Under the pieces are notes generated by a model, which worked only from the letters and a program-made list of their open reading frames with translations, was not told where the DNA came from and ran no database searches. Positions 1 to 11,220 of a stretch of DNA of 64,000 bases are shown here, one piece after another. How positions within the stretch are numbered: position 1 is the first letter of the stretch; every line of letters begins with the position of its first letter. The stretch is from positions 466,432-530,431 of the forward strand of contig NW_008246100.1 in the NCBI RefSeq assembly GCF_000281045.1. Direction: 5' to 3'. The translations under genes were made by a program, and so were the position numbers. Source of the stretch: Saprolegnia diclina VS20 (Eukaryota; Oomycota; Saprolegniomycetes; Saprolegniales; Saprolegniaceae).

Positions 1-1828
1 GCCGTCGTCGGATTCGCCGGCGCCGAGTGTGTCCCCGGTGCCATCGTCAGCGTCGCCGTCACCGAGCGTCGTGCCGACGCCGCAAACCTCGTCGGCGATT
101 CCAACTGAGATCCCTCTTATCGTCACGGTGGCTCCAGTGACCAACTCGCCGATCATCGATGCGCTTATTTCGCAAACGGACGCGCCAAAGGCCACGACGC
201 GGCCTGTTGTTGATAGTCTTCTAGGGCTGGACACCCCAGCGCCGTCGACCGTGACGGCTGTGGTGACGGCAAGTCCCGACGACATCTCCAAGTTGGACCA
301 GCTCCAGAACCTCGGCAAGACGCCGGCACCGGGGTCGGGCAGCGGGTCGGGCACGGCCCAAGCCGCGGACAACACGCACAGTGACACGAAAAACCGCGCC
401 AAAGGTGACCTTTCGGGGTCGCAGACTGCCGCCCTGAAGGCTGCCGTGACCACGGGCACCGAGTCGACCGCCGAGCAGACGATCCGCTACATCATCTCGT
501 CCATCATCGGGCTCACGGTCGTGCTCATGTCGTTCTTCCAGTTCCAAGCGACCAACCCGTCGTACGTGACGCCGGACACGTCGCCGTCGCTCGCCCCCAA
601 CTCGTGGGAGCTGCCGGTCTTCATCGGCTTTGTGCAGCAGATCTCGGCGCTCTCGCTCGCCAAGTACGCCAAAGTGCCGCAGGCGTTCTACATGAACTTC
701 CTCGACTCGCTCTCGTGGCTCAACTTCCTCATCCGCGGGTCCGCGCCGGCAAAAGCAGCGAGCGCCGTCGCCAGCGTCCAGCTCACGCGCCGCCAACTGG
801 CCACGTCGCTCTCGTCATCGTACGATGCGACGGGCTTCATCCAGTTCTCGCTGCGCTCCAACGTCTCGGAGCACGACTGGTTTGTGCGGCTCTGGACGGC
901 GTTTATCATCGTCGTCGTCGTGCTCTTGCTCGCTGTCGTCGTGACGGGCCTCTTTGGGCGCTGGGCGGCGTCGCGCAGCAGCCCGTTCAACACCAACTCG
1001 AGCGACTCGCACCGCAAGTCGGCGAACCTTCGGTCGGTCTCGTACCGTCTCCTCGGCATGGTGGTCCTCGTCGTCTTCTTCGCCGCGCTCCCCATTAGCA
1101 TGATCTGCATGTTTGAGGTCCTCGAAGACGCGACGACGACCGGCTTTCCGCACACAATGAGCATCCTCGCGATCGTGACGCTGCTCGCGCTCTACGCCGG
1201 CGTCGGCGTCGGCGCGTACAAGCTCATCGACGCCACCGAGGCGAGTCTCTCGCGCTGGGCGACACGCGCCGTCTTTGGCGTCGTCTACGCCAACTACACG
1301 TACCAGGCGCGGCTCTTCCTCTGCGCCACGGCGCTCGCAAACTCGCTCACGGGCATTTTGATCGCGGCGATCACGGCCAACTCGCTCACGCAGCTGCTCG
1401 CGCTCATCGTCGTGCGCATGGTGTACCTCCTCTCGATGGTGGTCGTCCGGCCGTTCACGTCGACGCTCCAGTTTGGCTTTGCGGTCGCGATGGAGGTCTT
1501 GCTCCTTATCATCTTTGGCCTCTCGGCCGGCATGACGGGCGACATCACGGTCGACGCCCAGATCAACCTCTCGTATGCAGTCGTCATCCTTGTGTGCGCC
1601 TTTTGCATCATCATGTTTGTGCGCCAGCTCGTCATGCTCTGGCACTTCTCGAGCGGGTGGGCCAAGGACGAGGGGACGCACTCGTCGCGGGTGCCGACGC
1701 TGCACGACCACGACGTCGAGAGTAACATGGACTACACCATCTCGCTGCCGCGCTCCAACAACTCGAACATCCTCGCGGCGAGCCCGATGAACACGATCCG
1801 CATCGCCGACTCGGGCGGCCGGTTGTAG
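1..1828 (+). CDS. TRP-like multi-pass membrane protein, 5' partial
   Basis: The frame is open from the left edge, so the true start lies outside the window; the first visible ATG-free stretch is read in frame from base 2. The first roughly 150 visible residues are low-complexity and rich in Ser, Pro and Thr, like a secreted or extracellular stalk. After that come eight or nine hydrophobic segments, for example near residues 151-171, 288-310, 342-365, 374-400 and several up to 540, followed by a short polar tail. The segment containing SWLNFL and the run of closely spaced C-terminal helices resemble the fungal/oomycete TRP-like (FLC/Pkd2-type) family, which act as ion or FAD transporters in the plasma membrane or ER. 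That assignment rests on architecture and recalled family flavour only. No intron is needed in this part. Another large polytopic membrane protein remains possible. Confidence 0.6.
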   Translation, partial: PSSDSPAPSVSPVPSSASPSPSVVPTPQTSSAIPTEIPLIVTVAPVTNSPIIDALISQTDAPKATTRPVVDSLLGLDTPAPSTVTAVVTASPDDISKLDQLQNLGKTPAPGSGSGSGTAQAADNTHSDTKNRAKGDLSGSQTAALKAAVTTGTESTAEQTIRYIISSIIGLTVVLMSFFQFQATNPSYVTPDTSPSLAPNSWELPVFIGFVQQISALSLAKYAKVPQAFYMNFLDSLSWLNFLIRGSAPAKAASAVASVQLTRRQLATSLSSSYDATGFIQFSLRSNVSEHDWFVRLWTAFIIVVVVLLLAVVVTGLFGRWAASRSSPFNTNSSDSHRKSANLRSVSYRLLGMVVLVVFFAALPISMICMFEVLEDATTTGFPHTMSILAIVTLLALYAGVGVGAYKLIDATEASLSRWATRAVFGVVYANYTYQARLFLCATALANSLTGILIAAITANSLTQLLALIVVRMVYLLSMVVVRPFTSTLQFGFAVAMEVLLLIIFGLSAGMTGDITVDAQINLSYAVVILVCAFCIIMFVRQLVMLWHFSSGWAKDEGTHSSRVPTLHDHDVESNMDYTISLPRSNNSNILAASPMNTIRIADSGGRL

Positions 1829-2597
1829 GCGCCCGATGGAGCGACGCTAACGACTACATATACTGCATCTCATTGGTTGGTGTCGGAATACGTGGCAACG
1901 CGCCAGGGCGTGCTCGCCATTGCGTTGCGTATGATGGTAATATGTCATGTTCGTACAGTGTACGAGCACCCTGTCATGTCGACTCGCGTTAGCTCCACGC
2001 CCATCACCCTACACATCTTGGCTGCAATGCGTCGCCGCTGTGAGTGCAAGGTGTGAGTGCGCGTACCGGCGACCGCTCCTCCGCAGGGTACGGCGTGGCT
2101 CGTGGTCTGACCATGACGCCATTGGCTACTCGTCACGGCAGCAGCGTCCGCCGCGCATGCCTGCCTCTCACCAATCGCACGGCGCTCTGTGGCGCTCGAT
2201 GCCCTCGATCGGTGCAGTCGCTCGGGACATGTCGCGCGACACACAACGCGGGAGCGAGCGGGCTCAGCACCAACGCTGGCCACTGGCGCGACATGGTTGC
2301 CACGCATCTCGTCCCGCAGCCATCGCGCCTGCATGCGGTCAAGGCGCCGACGTCGACCACCGAGGCTGACGACGTCGGCGCAGCCGCGACGCAGTTGCCG
2401 ACGCTTCTCCGACGCTGGCCTTTCTGGCGGAGATTTGTCCGGTTAAAAGCGAAGCAAGAAAGTTCGAACTTCGACGCCAAGAAAACGCTGCATGTTCCGG
2501 CACGATCTGATCGCGAACGAATTTTCGAACGTGCCAGAGGCAGGTGCATGGGCATGGCTGCGGCTGCTCATGCTGCTGTGCTGGCTAGGTGCCCGCC
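1829..2597. other. Intergenic, no gene supported
   Basis: About 770 bases between two plus-strand genes. Several frames are open for 60-200 codons, but none shows a recognisable domain and all lie in GC-rich sequence where chance open frames are common. A TCCGGTT element near 2438 resembles the TCCGGAT promoter motif found elsewhere in the window. Confidence 0.5.
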
Positions 2598-4432
2598 ATG
2601 TACATGCGCTGGGAAGACACGCGCATTGGCGGCACGACGCCCACGATCAAGAACCACACGGGTACGAGGACAAGGATAACGAGGACATCAACACCGCTTC
2701 GTGTAGCAACGCTGGTGGGCTCGCGCATCTTTGTCTTTGGCGGCTACGACGGCCGGCGCAACCACAACAGTCTGCATGTCTTCGACTGTGACAAGATGGA
2801 GTGGGAGCGCAACCCGTACGAGCAGCGCGACCGGTCGAGCTTTAGCTTGGCGTCGCCACCGCGCTTGACGCGGCCCGCCAACAACCGCAACGACGGCAAC
2901 GACGACTTTCTTCTACTGACTGCATCACGAAGCCGCAGTCAGAGCGGCCAGTCGCAGCGACCGTACGTGCCCGCGGGGCGCAACGGCCACACGGCGACGC
3001 TCGCCGACGGCTGCGTCTACGTCATTGGCGGCTGGCTCGGGTCTGGTCCGCTCGCCGCCAACGACGTGCACATTCTGCACGTCGACACGATGCGCTGGGA
3101 GGAGCCGGTCACAAAAGGCGTGCCGCCCGGACCGTGCAACATGCACACGGCTGACTACCTCCCGCACGCCCGCGGTATCGTCGTCTTCCGCGGCGGCAAC
3201 GGCCGCGAGTACCTCAACGATCTGCACTTTCTCGACATTGACACGCTCACGTGGTCCAAGCCGCAGGTGCGCGGCGTCGCGCCCGAGCCTCGCGCCAACC
3301 ACTGCTCGGCGCTCGTCGGCACGAAGCTCTACATCTTTGGCGGTTGGAACGGCCGCAAGCGCCTCAACGACCTGTACGTGCTCGAAACCGGCGCGCCCGA
3401 GTGGACGTGGAGCAGCGTTCGCGTGCATGGCGACCTCGTGCCCCACCCGCGCGCCGGCATGACGTTTACGGTCGTCCGCGACAAGATCTTTCTCTTTGGC
3501 GGGTCGGGGCCGTCGGCGGCGCCGGCCAAGTGCTTCAACGACCTCTTCATCTTTGATCCTCGTACCTCTGCATCTGCTCGCTCTGCCTCACACTCCAAGT
3601 CTGTAGAGCTGGCCAAGTGGACCGACACGATCGTTGAGCTCGACAAGTCGACCGTCGTCGCCTGCACAGCGCAGGACGACGCCAACCCGAACGACACCCC
3701 ACCCGAGTACGCACGTCCTCCAAGACAGTAGAGCTCATGTCGCGACAGGCCGCACATTGTTGTGATCGGCGACGGGCCGAGCCGCCGCGCCGGCCACACG
3801 TGCGTGGTGCACCAGCGCAAGATGTTTGTGTTTAGCGGCAGCTACGGCAGCGAGTACCTCCACGACATGTATGTCCTCGACACGGACCCGGCGCCGTGCG
3901 CCCGCGTCTCGCTCTGCAGCAACTTGCAGTCGTCGCTCGGCCGGTTTTGCAATTCGCCGGAATTTGCCGACATAAGCTTTGTACTTGGCCCATTTCTCGA
4001 ATCGGGCGAGCTCACGCAGGTTAGGTTGTCGAGGGCAGCCGCGTGTTTGGCCACAAGATCGTGCTCTCGCTCGGCAGCGACCGGTTCCGCGCGCTCTTCT
4101 CGGCCGGCTTCCGCGAAGCGTCGGCGACCGAGATCGTCTTGCCCGACATGCGGCTCGACGTCTTTGAGGCCATGCTGTCGTATTTGTACCGTGGTAGTCT
4201 AGAGGCCCATGCCCTCGACTCGATGGACCACGCGATCGAGCTGCTCATGGCCGCCGACGAGTACATGCTCGACCACCTCAAGCAGCTCTGCGAGACCGCG
4301 CTCCAAGCCATGGTGGCGCTCGAGACGGTGCACGAGATTTTGCAGGCGGCGGACCGCGCGAACGCTGCTCAGCTGCGCGTCATTTGCAAGCATTTCCTGC
4401 GCAACGCAGCGCCACCGACCCTTCTTAGTTAG
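2598..4432 (+). CDS. Kelch-repeat BTB/POZ protein
   Basis: Exons 2598-2661, 2707-3706, 3749-3980 and 4025-4432 join to a 567-residue protein. Each intron is 42-45 nt and removing it repairs a kelch or BTB motif; for instance the first junction restores NHTATLVGSRIFVFGG. Six kelch blades are visible through FGGYDG, IGGWLG, FRGGNG, FGGWNG, FGGSGP and FSGSYG, giving a beta-propeller. The C-terminal third is a BTB domain beginning FADISFVVEGSRVFGHKIVL. In known proteins the BTB domain recruits cullin-3 and the propeller binds a substrate, so a ubiquitin-ligase adaptor role is likely but inferred. An unusual Ser/Arg/Asn-rich insert lies between the first two blades (about 2830-2960). The ATG at 2604 is an alternative start. 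The 3' end lies 44 bases from that of the convergent myotubularin gene. Confidence 0.88.
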
Positions 4433-4476
4433 TCGCAAGGGTTTTTCTTATACTATAGCGTTTTCTTATTCTTGGC

Positions 4477-7091
4477 TCACGGCGCACGACCGCACACGCT
4501 GCACTTGGGCGCGCCGACCGGGTTGCTCTTGGTGCAGAGGCGACACTTCCACGTACTCTCGGTCGCCAATGTCGCCGTCACTTGCGTCGGGAAGAGCGCT
4601 GGCGCGGGGAAGAGTTCGTGCGCAGGAAAGAGGGTCTCGGCAGCCGGCAACGGTTGCGACGCGACGGGCATGGTCAGCGTCGCGCTCAGTGGCGCCGAAT
4701 GGGGCGCGGGCGGCGCCAAGAGAGCCGTGTACGACTCCAACGGCTCGGACCGGGGCGCCGGTACCGAGTACGACATCACCGGCTCGAACCGGGGCGCCGG
4801 TACCGAGTACGGCATTGCTGGCTGGGGTTGGGGCGCCGCCGCATATGAAAGGGCGGGCTCGGACTGCGGCGGCGTCGACGACCGCAGCTGCGCTTCGAGC
4901 GCGCGGATACGGGCTTGGGCCGCGTCGAATGCGGCGGCAAGATCGTCACTGGCGGTCGTCGCAGGCTCGACATGGTGCGTCGCATGCAGCGGCGGCGTCG
5001 GGTTCCCCAATGATGGAATGTTGTCGTAGAGGTCGTCCCAGAGCACCACACGGCGCAAGAGCGTCGCGAGGGGCGGAATGAGCGCGCCGAGCTCGCCCTT
5101 ATGGCGTTCGGGCGCATACGCGCGGAAGAACGGGTTGACAAAGTCGCTTCGGTACAGGAGCATGTAGCTCCAGAGCGACGGCGTCCGGCCGGCCACGTTG
5201 AGCTGGTGGCGCTCGCGCTCGCAGTTGGCCACAAACGTGCCAAAGCGCCCGGAGATGGTCGCGCCAAAGATGCAGCTGAGCGCGCGATGGTTGAACTCAA
5301 AGTACGTGGGGTACTGCCGACACAGCTGCCAGACGCAGTCGAGAAATTGGAGAAACACTGGCGAGTTTTCGTCGTCTACGTCGACGGTGAAGCCTCGAAG
5401 GTAGCACACGAACGACGTACTCTCGGCCTTGCCGGCGCTGATGCGATCCTCAAATTTGTGCCCGGCCTTGATCCACTCCTATGTGCAGCTGCCACGTCAG
5501 AGGACCGCGTTGTCGCAACAGCGCACCTTCTCGATGAGCTGCATCAAGCCCTCGAGCGTCCGATAGCGCGGGTCCAAGAGGAGCTGTGCGAGCGCACACA
5601 CCTACGCGCAAGCCGCCGCTTTTACTCCAGGGTTCGCAAGGGCGAGTACCTGGGCGGTGCGGTCCCAGCCGTCGCTGCAGTGCACGACGACAGTCTGCGC
5701 CGAGCGATGGATCGCGTGCGCGGTCTGCACGGCGGTCGAGAGCACACGGCGAATGTGAAAGAGCCACTTGGTCTCCTACACGCGATAAGACAAAAACTAT
5801 CAAGGTATCAATATCGGACCTCAACGCGCGCGTGCCACGTCATATCGATGTCGGGGTTGAGCGACTGGAGGAGACCGCGGACGTTCTCGAGACTCTCGCG
5901 CATCGCGTGGATGTTAGCAATGTCCATGAACGTCACGGTCGCGTGCCGAATGCTCGCGCTCTCCGTACCGCCGCCCTTGAGCTACACGCTTGTTGAAGAA
6001 TCTCAAAAACGAATCAAAACGTACGTTGTTGGCCCGCGCGTTGAGCTCGGGGCGGCAGTCGACGATCCACACGAGCTGGTTGACGTGGTTGCTCTGCGCG
6101 ATGAGCAGCAGCATGTGCTCGTCGTCGCTGCTCTGGGCGTTGAAGATGCCGCGCTTGGGCTGCGCGCAGCGCCAGAGACTCGCCGTGTTGCTCGCGTGCG
6201 CCCAGCACAGCAGCGGCATGCGCCCTTTGGACCGAAAGTCGGCGACCGACGCCACCTGCGCGTCCGTCATGCGGGACGGCACGGCAAAGAGCGCCGGGTA
6301 CGTCGGACAGAGCGTAAAGTTGCGGTTGAGCTCCGTGAGCCGGAACGGACCGTGCCCGAGCTGCACGCCCATGGCGGCAAAGTCGTCGCGAATGTCGTAG
6401 AGCGCATGACCTAGACGACAGATCGATCTTCGCTCGAGAGAGTTGGACGGATACCGTTGAGATCGCTCGTGTCCATGTTGCCGCGGGCAAAGGCAAAGAG
6501 GCTGGCAGCCGAGATGCCAAAGCAGTGCCGGTTGAGCGTGAGCATGAGATCTTGGACGTTGCCTCGGAGGCACCACGTCCGCAGGTTGCGAAACTGAACG
6601 AGGAGCTGGGTCGGCGCTGCATTGCGGTTGTCGTACTGACCATTGCTCTGCGGGTAGAGTAGCTTGGCAACGGCGGCCGTGGGCATGCCTTCGTTCATGG
6701 CCACCATCAGCATTGGGTGGGCCGCGTTGGACATGGTCTGCGTCGGCTCAAAGCGCAGGCGGTAGTTGGTAAGAATCAGCGTCCCCGAGACACCTGACGT
6801 CTTGCTGTAGCTTGGATACACTTCAAAGTTGCAGGCATGAGACGCAAGCTTGAGCTCACCGGGGAGCGCTACTGAGAGCGACGCATCGAGCGGCGGCGCG
6901 GCGGCGCGCAAGGTCGATGGCCCGCTCGTCGTCGGTACGGATGCTGCGGACGGCGGTGGCGAGGCCGGCTTCTTGGGCGCCAAGGCGAGTAGGCGGGCGA
7001 GGCGTTCGTGGTGGGCGCACATGCTGGCGCCGGGGCCCGCGACGGGCGAAGTGCATCGCTCGCCATTGCGCTGGACGGACGTACACGTCAT
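4477..7091 (-). CDS. Myotubularin-family phosphoinositide 3-phosphatase
   Basis: Exons 7091-6455, 6410-6025, 5981-5820, 5775-5650, 5601-5527 and 5478-4477 give 795 residues. A PH-GRAM domain lies around residues 75-180, followed by the myotubularin phosphatase domain. The catalytic CX5R loop is intact as HCSDGWDRT with Cys428, so the enzyme should be active on PI3P or PI(3,5)P2, as in MTM1/MTMR proteins at endosomes. Introns of 43-48 nt interrupt the catalytic domain and all keep the frame. Two additions are notable: an N-terminal Cys/His cluster in the first 30 residues (CTSVQRNGERC then CAHH) and a C-terminal RanBP2-type zinc finger (TWKCRLC, then N, then CSVC) after a Pro-rich linker. The start at 7091 is the first ATG preceding the Cys cluster. 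The gene is divergent from the DAG lipase, with 157 bases between starts. Confidence 0.92.
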
Positions 7092-7248
7092 GTTGGTCGA
7101 TCTCTTTGTGCTTGCCAGCTGCTCATTTTTGCGTGTTATTTTTATTGCAAAGCGTTTTGAGTTTTGAGTTGGCGTGTTTTGAGTTTGGCAGAGGCCAGAC
7201 TGAATCCAGCCAAGGGACAGGCGGGACAGGTCGAAGGATTGAAGGAGC
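7092..7248. promoter_or_regulatory. Divergent promoter with T-rich repeats
   Basis: This 157-base spacer separates the start codons of two diverging genes, so both promoters and 5' UTRs must fit here or overlap transcribed sequence. It contains several T-rich runs and a repeated GTTTTGAGTT unit around 7150-7190. No TATA box is obvious. Function is inferred from position. Confidence 0.4.
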
Positions 7249-9598
7249 ATGCCAGCGCTCGTGCTCTTTGGCCGACGCAGCCGCATCGGCAGCGATGACT
7301 TCTTCTGCCCGGCGCTGCTGCAGCTCATCTTCCAGATCCCGTTCGTGCTCACGGCCGTTCTCTTCGTCTCGTCGTACCGGCGCTGCTCGACAATGCAGCT
7401 GCACAACCTCTCGGGCTTTCCATTCTGGTTTGTCTTGCTCGCGATACCGATCCACGGCTTTATGATGTTTATGAACGTCCTCGAGCTCCACGTGTCGTCG
7501 CAGGGCACGATCATCCGCCACGAGAGCCGCGTGCTCATGAAGCCGCTCATCATGGTCCACTTTGTGTGGGCGGTCGTCATGGCAGCCTATGGCACGGTGG
7601 GCCTCGTCTTTCATTACCGCGGCGAGCTCTGCTGGCCCGACAGCAACTTTGTGCTCGTACGCCCACCTCTCTGTGCACAATGCTCAGAAGCTCCGCCGTA
7701 GGTCATCGCGCTCGGCCTTCTCGTCAACGTCCTTGGCATGCAGGTGTTTGCGTGCTGCATCATTGGCGGCACGCCTGTGCACCGCCGCCGCCGGCTCTCG
7801 AGCGGCAATCTGCGTCGCGATCTTTCGCGCAACGAAGAGCTCGACCTGCTCCATGGTACGCACCTCCGTCGGGAGGCTCCTCACGAGCTCGATAGGTATT
7901 GACGACCCAAATTTGCCCAACAGCGACTTGTACATTCCACACCAGGAAAAGTGGGAGCAGCGCTGCCACCAGTGCTGCGGCTGCATCCAGTGCTTCACAT
8001 GTGGCCTCTTTGGCGGCGGCGGCACGCGCACGGACGCCATGTCGGTGGTCGCGTCGGTGTTTGCGCGCTTCTTTTACGGGAGCCCCGACTTGGTCTTTTC
8101 AGACATCATTGCCGGCTTTATCCTGCTCGGCGCTGTCCAGTACCACGAGACCAACACGGCGACCGAGCACCTGACCATGCGCGAGCTGCGCGCGTCAAGG
8201 CACCTCCTCGCATCGGCGAGCTCGACCATCGACTTTGACTTGGTGCAGATGGAAGAGGCCATGCGGCCGCTCGACCAAACGAACGAGGCGCTGGACGCTG
8301 CGATTGTTGAGCTCGCCCACTACTCCAAGTACGCGATCGGGATCTACGGCTGGATGCTCTACGTGTGGTCGCACCCGTGGCGCGGCGGGCCGCAGCTGCT
8401 CTTCTCGTGCATGAAGCGCCATCGGTCGTACGTGCACGGCGACAACTGGCTGCACTTGCACCAAGCCGCCTTGCAGCTCGAGACGTCGTCGGCCGCCGAT
8501 GACATTGTGTATGCAGATTTTTCCAACTCGGTGTGCAAGCCCGCCTACTGCGTCATGCTCGACCACGAGAAGCAGTCGGTGGTCGTCGCGATCCGGGGCA
8601 CGCTCTCCCTCGAAGACTGCCTCACAGATGCGATCGCGTATGGTTACTCGATGGACGAGGTCGCGACCAAGTATGGCTGCGCGGGGCGCGGTGAATTCGC
8701 CCACCAAGTACGTGCTTTCGTACGCTGTCGTTTGTGGCTATAAGTTGCTGGGATGTAGGGCATGCTGCAGTGCGCCGAATACATCATGGACGAGCTCACG
8801 CGCTTGCGAGTGCTCGACATGCTGCTCAACCCGGACGCGATGCCGCTGCCCGAGCCGTTGGCCGTCAACGAGTGCTACCCGGGCACGTACGCAAGCTACA
8901 GCCTCGTCGTGACAGGCCACTCCCTCGGCGCGGCGGCGGCGGCGCTTCTGGCCATCTTTCTCAAGCCAAAGTACCCGCGCGTGCGGTGCCTTGCGTTCAG
9001 CCCGCCGGGCTGCCTCATGTCGCCGAGCTTGGCGCAGGCGTCGTCGACGTTCATCACATCAGTCGTTCTCGGCAAAGACATCATTGCGCGGGCGAGCTTG
9101 CTCTCGATGCAGGACCTGCGGGACGAAGTCCTCGAGCTCATTGGGCGCAGCAAAGTGAGCAAGGCTGCCATCATGCGGCAAGCGCTCTCGTGGAAGAACC
9201 CCCGCGACCTCCTCCATGCCGCCGACGACGTTGCGACCTCGTCGTTTACGACGCAGCTCACCAACTACAAGTCAATGCTCCAGCAGATCCAGGACCACGA
9301 ACCGATCCACGAGGTAGCCTTGCCATCGTTGTCATCGAGTCTATAGTGCGTCTAGATGTGGCTGCCGGGTCGCGTCGTTCATCTCAAGCGCCAAGTGCGC
9401 TCGCAGAAGCGCGGCTTTTGCATGTGTTGTCGTCCTGGCACGGGCATTTGCTGCACGGACCGCAGTGACTACGACTATGGCTGGTCGGATGCGACCCAGT
9501 TTCTCAAGATCTACGTGAGTCGGACAATGCTTGACGACCACTTCCCCGACAAGGTCCACGCGGTCCTGCAGGACCTCGCCAAGACCAAGCGGGCGTAG
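7249..9598 (+). CDS. sn1-specific diacylglycerol lipase
   Basis: Exons 7249-7656, 7702-7855, 7896-8707, 8759-9313 and 9356-9598 give 723 residues. The N-terminus has four hydrophobic helices (roughly residues 18-40, 58-80, 95-118 and 137-155), as in mammalian DAGL, then a Cys-rich loop and an alpha/beta-hydrolase lipase_3 domain. The nucleophile elbow reads VVTGHSLGAAAA with Ser513. The last exon begins MWLPGRVVHL, matching the typical PGR-hydrophobic-H strand of lipase_3 enzymes. DAGL releases a monoacylglycerol and a fatty acid from diacylglycerol at the plasma membrane. A C-terminal tail with a CMCC cysteine cluster could be palmitoylated, which is inference. Introns are 40-51 nt and all preserve frame. 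It converges on the PP2C gene with 50 bases between stops. Confidence 0.9.
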
Positions 9599-9648
9599 TG
9601 GAGATGTTTATACAGCTTAAATAAGGGGCCCGAGAGATCATTTGATAA

Positions 9649-10868
9649 CTACTTCATGCGCGGCAGCGACTGCGTGCGGGGCGGGCCCGGCGCCAGCGCC
9701 GCGTGGGCGTCAAGCGCCACCGAGTGCGAGTTGGTCACGACGACCGAGTTGGCCGGGCTCTCGGGCACGGCCGAGCAGCCGCGGAGGTCCACGACGACCA
9801 CGGTGACATTGTCCTCGGTCCCGTGGCGAATCGCGTACTTGCACAGCGCCGTCGCGGCCGCGTCGGGCGTCGCACACTTGGCCGCGAGCTTGGCCGCCTT
9901 GGTGTTCGAGACCACGTCCCAGAGACCGTCGCAGGCGAGGATCAAGTACTTGTCGGCGGCCGTGAGCACGTGCACCGTCACGTCGGCGTCGGCCGAGATG
10001 ATCGGCTTGAGCGACGCGTCACCAATCGCACGTGACATGCTGAGAATGCCGTTGACGCGGGGCACGTCGACGACGCGGTTGAACGGCCACATGCTCAGCG
10101 CAAACTCGGGCGCCCGCTGGCCGTAGACAAGCCCCGTGACTTCGCCGCCGGCAGCTTCGATGCGCTGGCGCTCGGTGGGCACCTCCGGCTTGTGGTCTAC
10201 ACACACTGTGATACGTATGTAGGACGAGCAAGTGAATGTACCTTCGGAGAGCGCGACGGCGTTGACTTTGCCGTTGGGAAATTCCTTGACGAGGACGGCT
10301 CGCGAGTCGCCAACGTTGCCGACGTACACGACGCCGTCGCGGACAATGGCGACCAAGCACGTCGAGCCGTCTTCGATGCCGGTGCCCGTGTGCTGGCGAA
10401 TACCGCCGTGGCCGAGCGAGAGGGTCTTGCAGTGGTTCGAGAGCGAGCAAAAGTCGGTATCTACTCACAAAGTTCTAGCACCCACCAAAGACGGTGTAAT
10501 AAGTACAGTGGAGTCCGTACCGAGCTCGTGGATCCCCTTCTTGATGGCGTCTTCGATCGTGCATTTCGCTGCAAACGGGCCGGTGGCCTCGGCGCCGTCC
10601 ATGCGGCTCAGAATCTTGGGAAATACGTACTCGGCCGCGTAGCGCGACGCGCGCTCGCCGCCATGGCCATCAAAGATGCCATAGCAGCCCAGTTCTTGGA
10701 CTTGCCCCGTGCCGTTAAAGCCATTGAGCGTGAGCCGGCCCTGGTAGCCGCCAATGTAGTACGCGTCCTGCACAGTCCATGAGCTTGGCCTCGCCTCGGT
10801 CGCCGTACCTCTTGGGTCCGCTTCGGGCCCTTGTCGGTCGCGACGCCTGCGCCGAGGGCTGTCGTCAT
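9649..10868 (-). CDS. PP2C-family Ser/Thr protein phosphatase
   Basis: Exons 10868-10809, 10767-10521, 10460-10242 and 10196-9649 give 357 residues, almost exactly one PP2C domain. The metal-binding and catalytic motifs are present in order: RTQEDAYY (formed across the first intron), GIFDGHGGERAS, NVGDSRAVL, MSRAIGD, CDGLWDVVSN and DNVTVVVV. These ligate two Mn/Mg ions, so the enzyme should be an active metal-dependent phosphatase. The first exon encodes only 20 residues. Introns are 41, 60 and 45 nt. A roughly 45-residue Ser/Pro tail follows the domain, with no targeting motif recognised. The gene diverges from the KNL2-like gene across about 350 bases. Confidence 0.93.
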
Positions 10869-11220
10869 GCTGCTGCTGCAATTGCCAAATGGTCAAAGGT
10901 ACGTTTTTTTACCGGATCGGCTGGCGGCCTATTTTTATTGGCGAACGGCGCATTTTTAATTCGAGGGTGCACGCTTTTTTAAAATAGAGCGCCGCAGGTG
11001 CGTAGATATGCAGGCACAAGCACACGCGACGCATTATATTATACGCGGCATCGTATTAAAATACAAGCATTTTTATACCGGTGCGCCTCAATTCTCGAAA
11101 CTGCAAGATTCACCGCGGAACATCCGGATAATAAATGGGCGCGATGGGATTGGCTCTTTATCCGTAGGACCGGGTGGATTATCCGGACTGCGACCAAACC
11201 AGCAGGACGGAACAAAAAGC
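10869..11220. promoter_or_regulatory. Divergent intergenic region with ATCCGGAT element
   Basis: This 352-base region separates the PP2C and KNL2-like starts. It holds repeated TTTTTA runs (10905-11070), an ACCGGATC near 10913, the palindrome ATCCGGAT at 11122-11129 and a second TCCGGA at 11182-11187, 34 bases before the downstream ATG. The same element occurs in other promoters of the window, so it is a candidate regulatory site. Confidence 0.45.

Noticed and set aside
815-1711. 298-codon minus-strand frame opposite the TRP-like gene
   Set aside because: Composition dominated by Arg, Asp and His, typical of an antisense shadow of membrane-helix codons.
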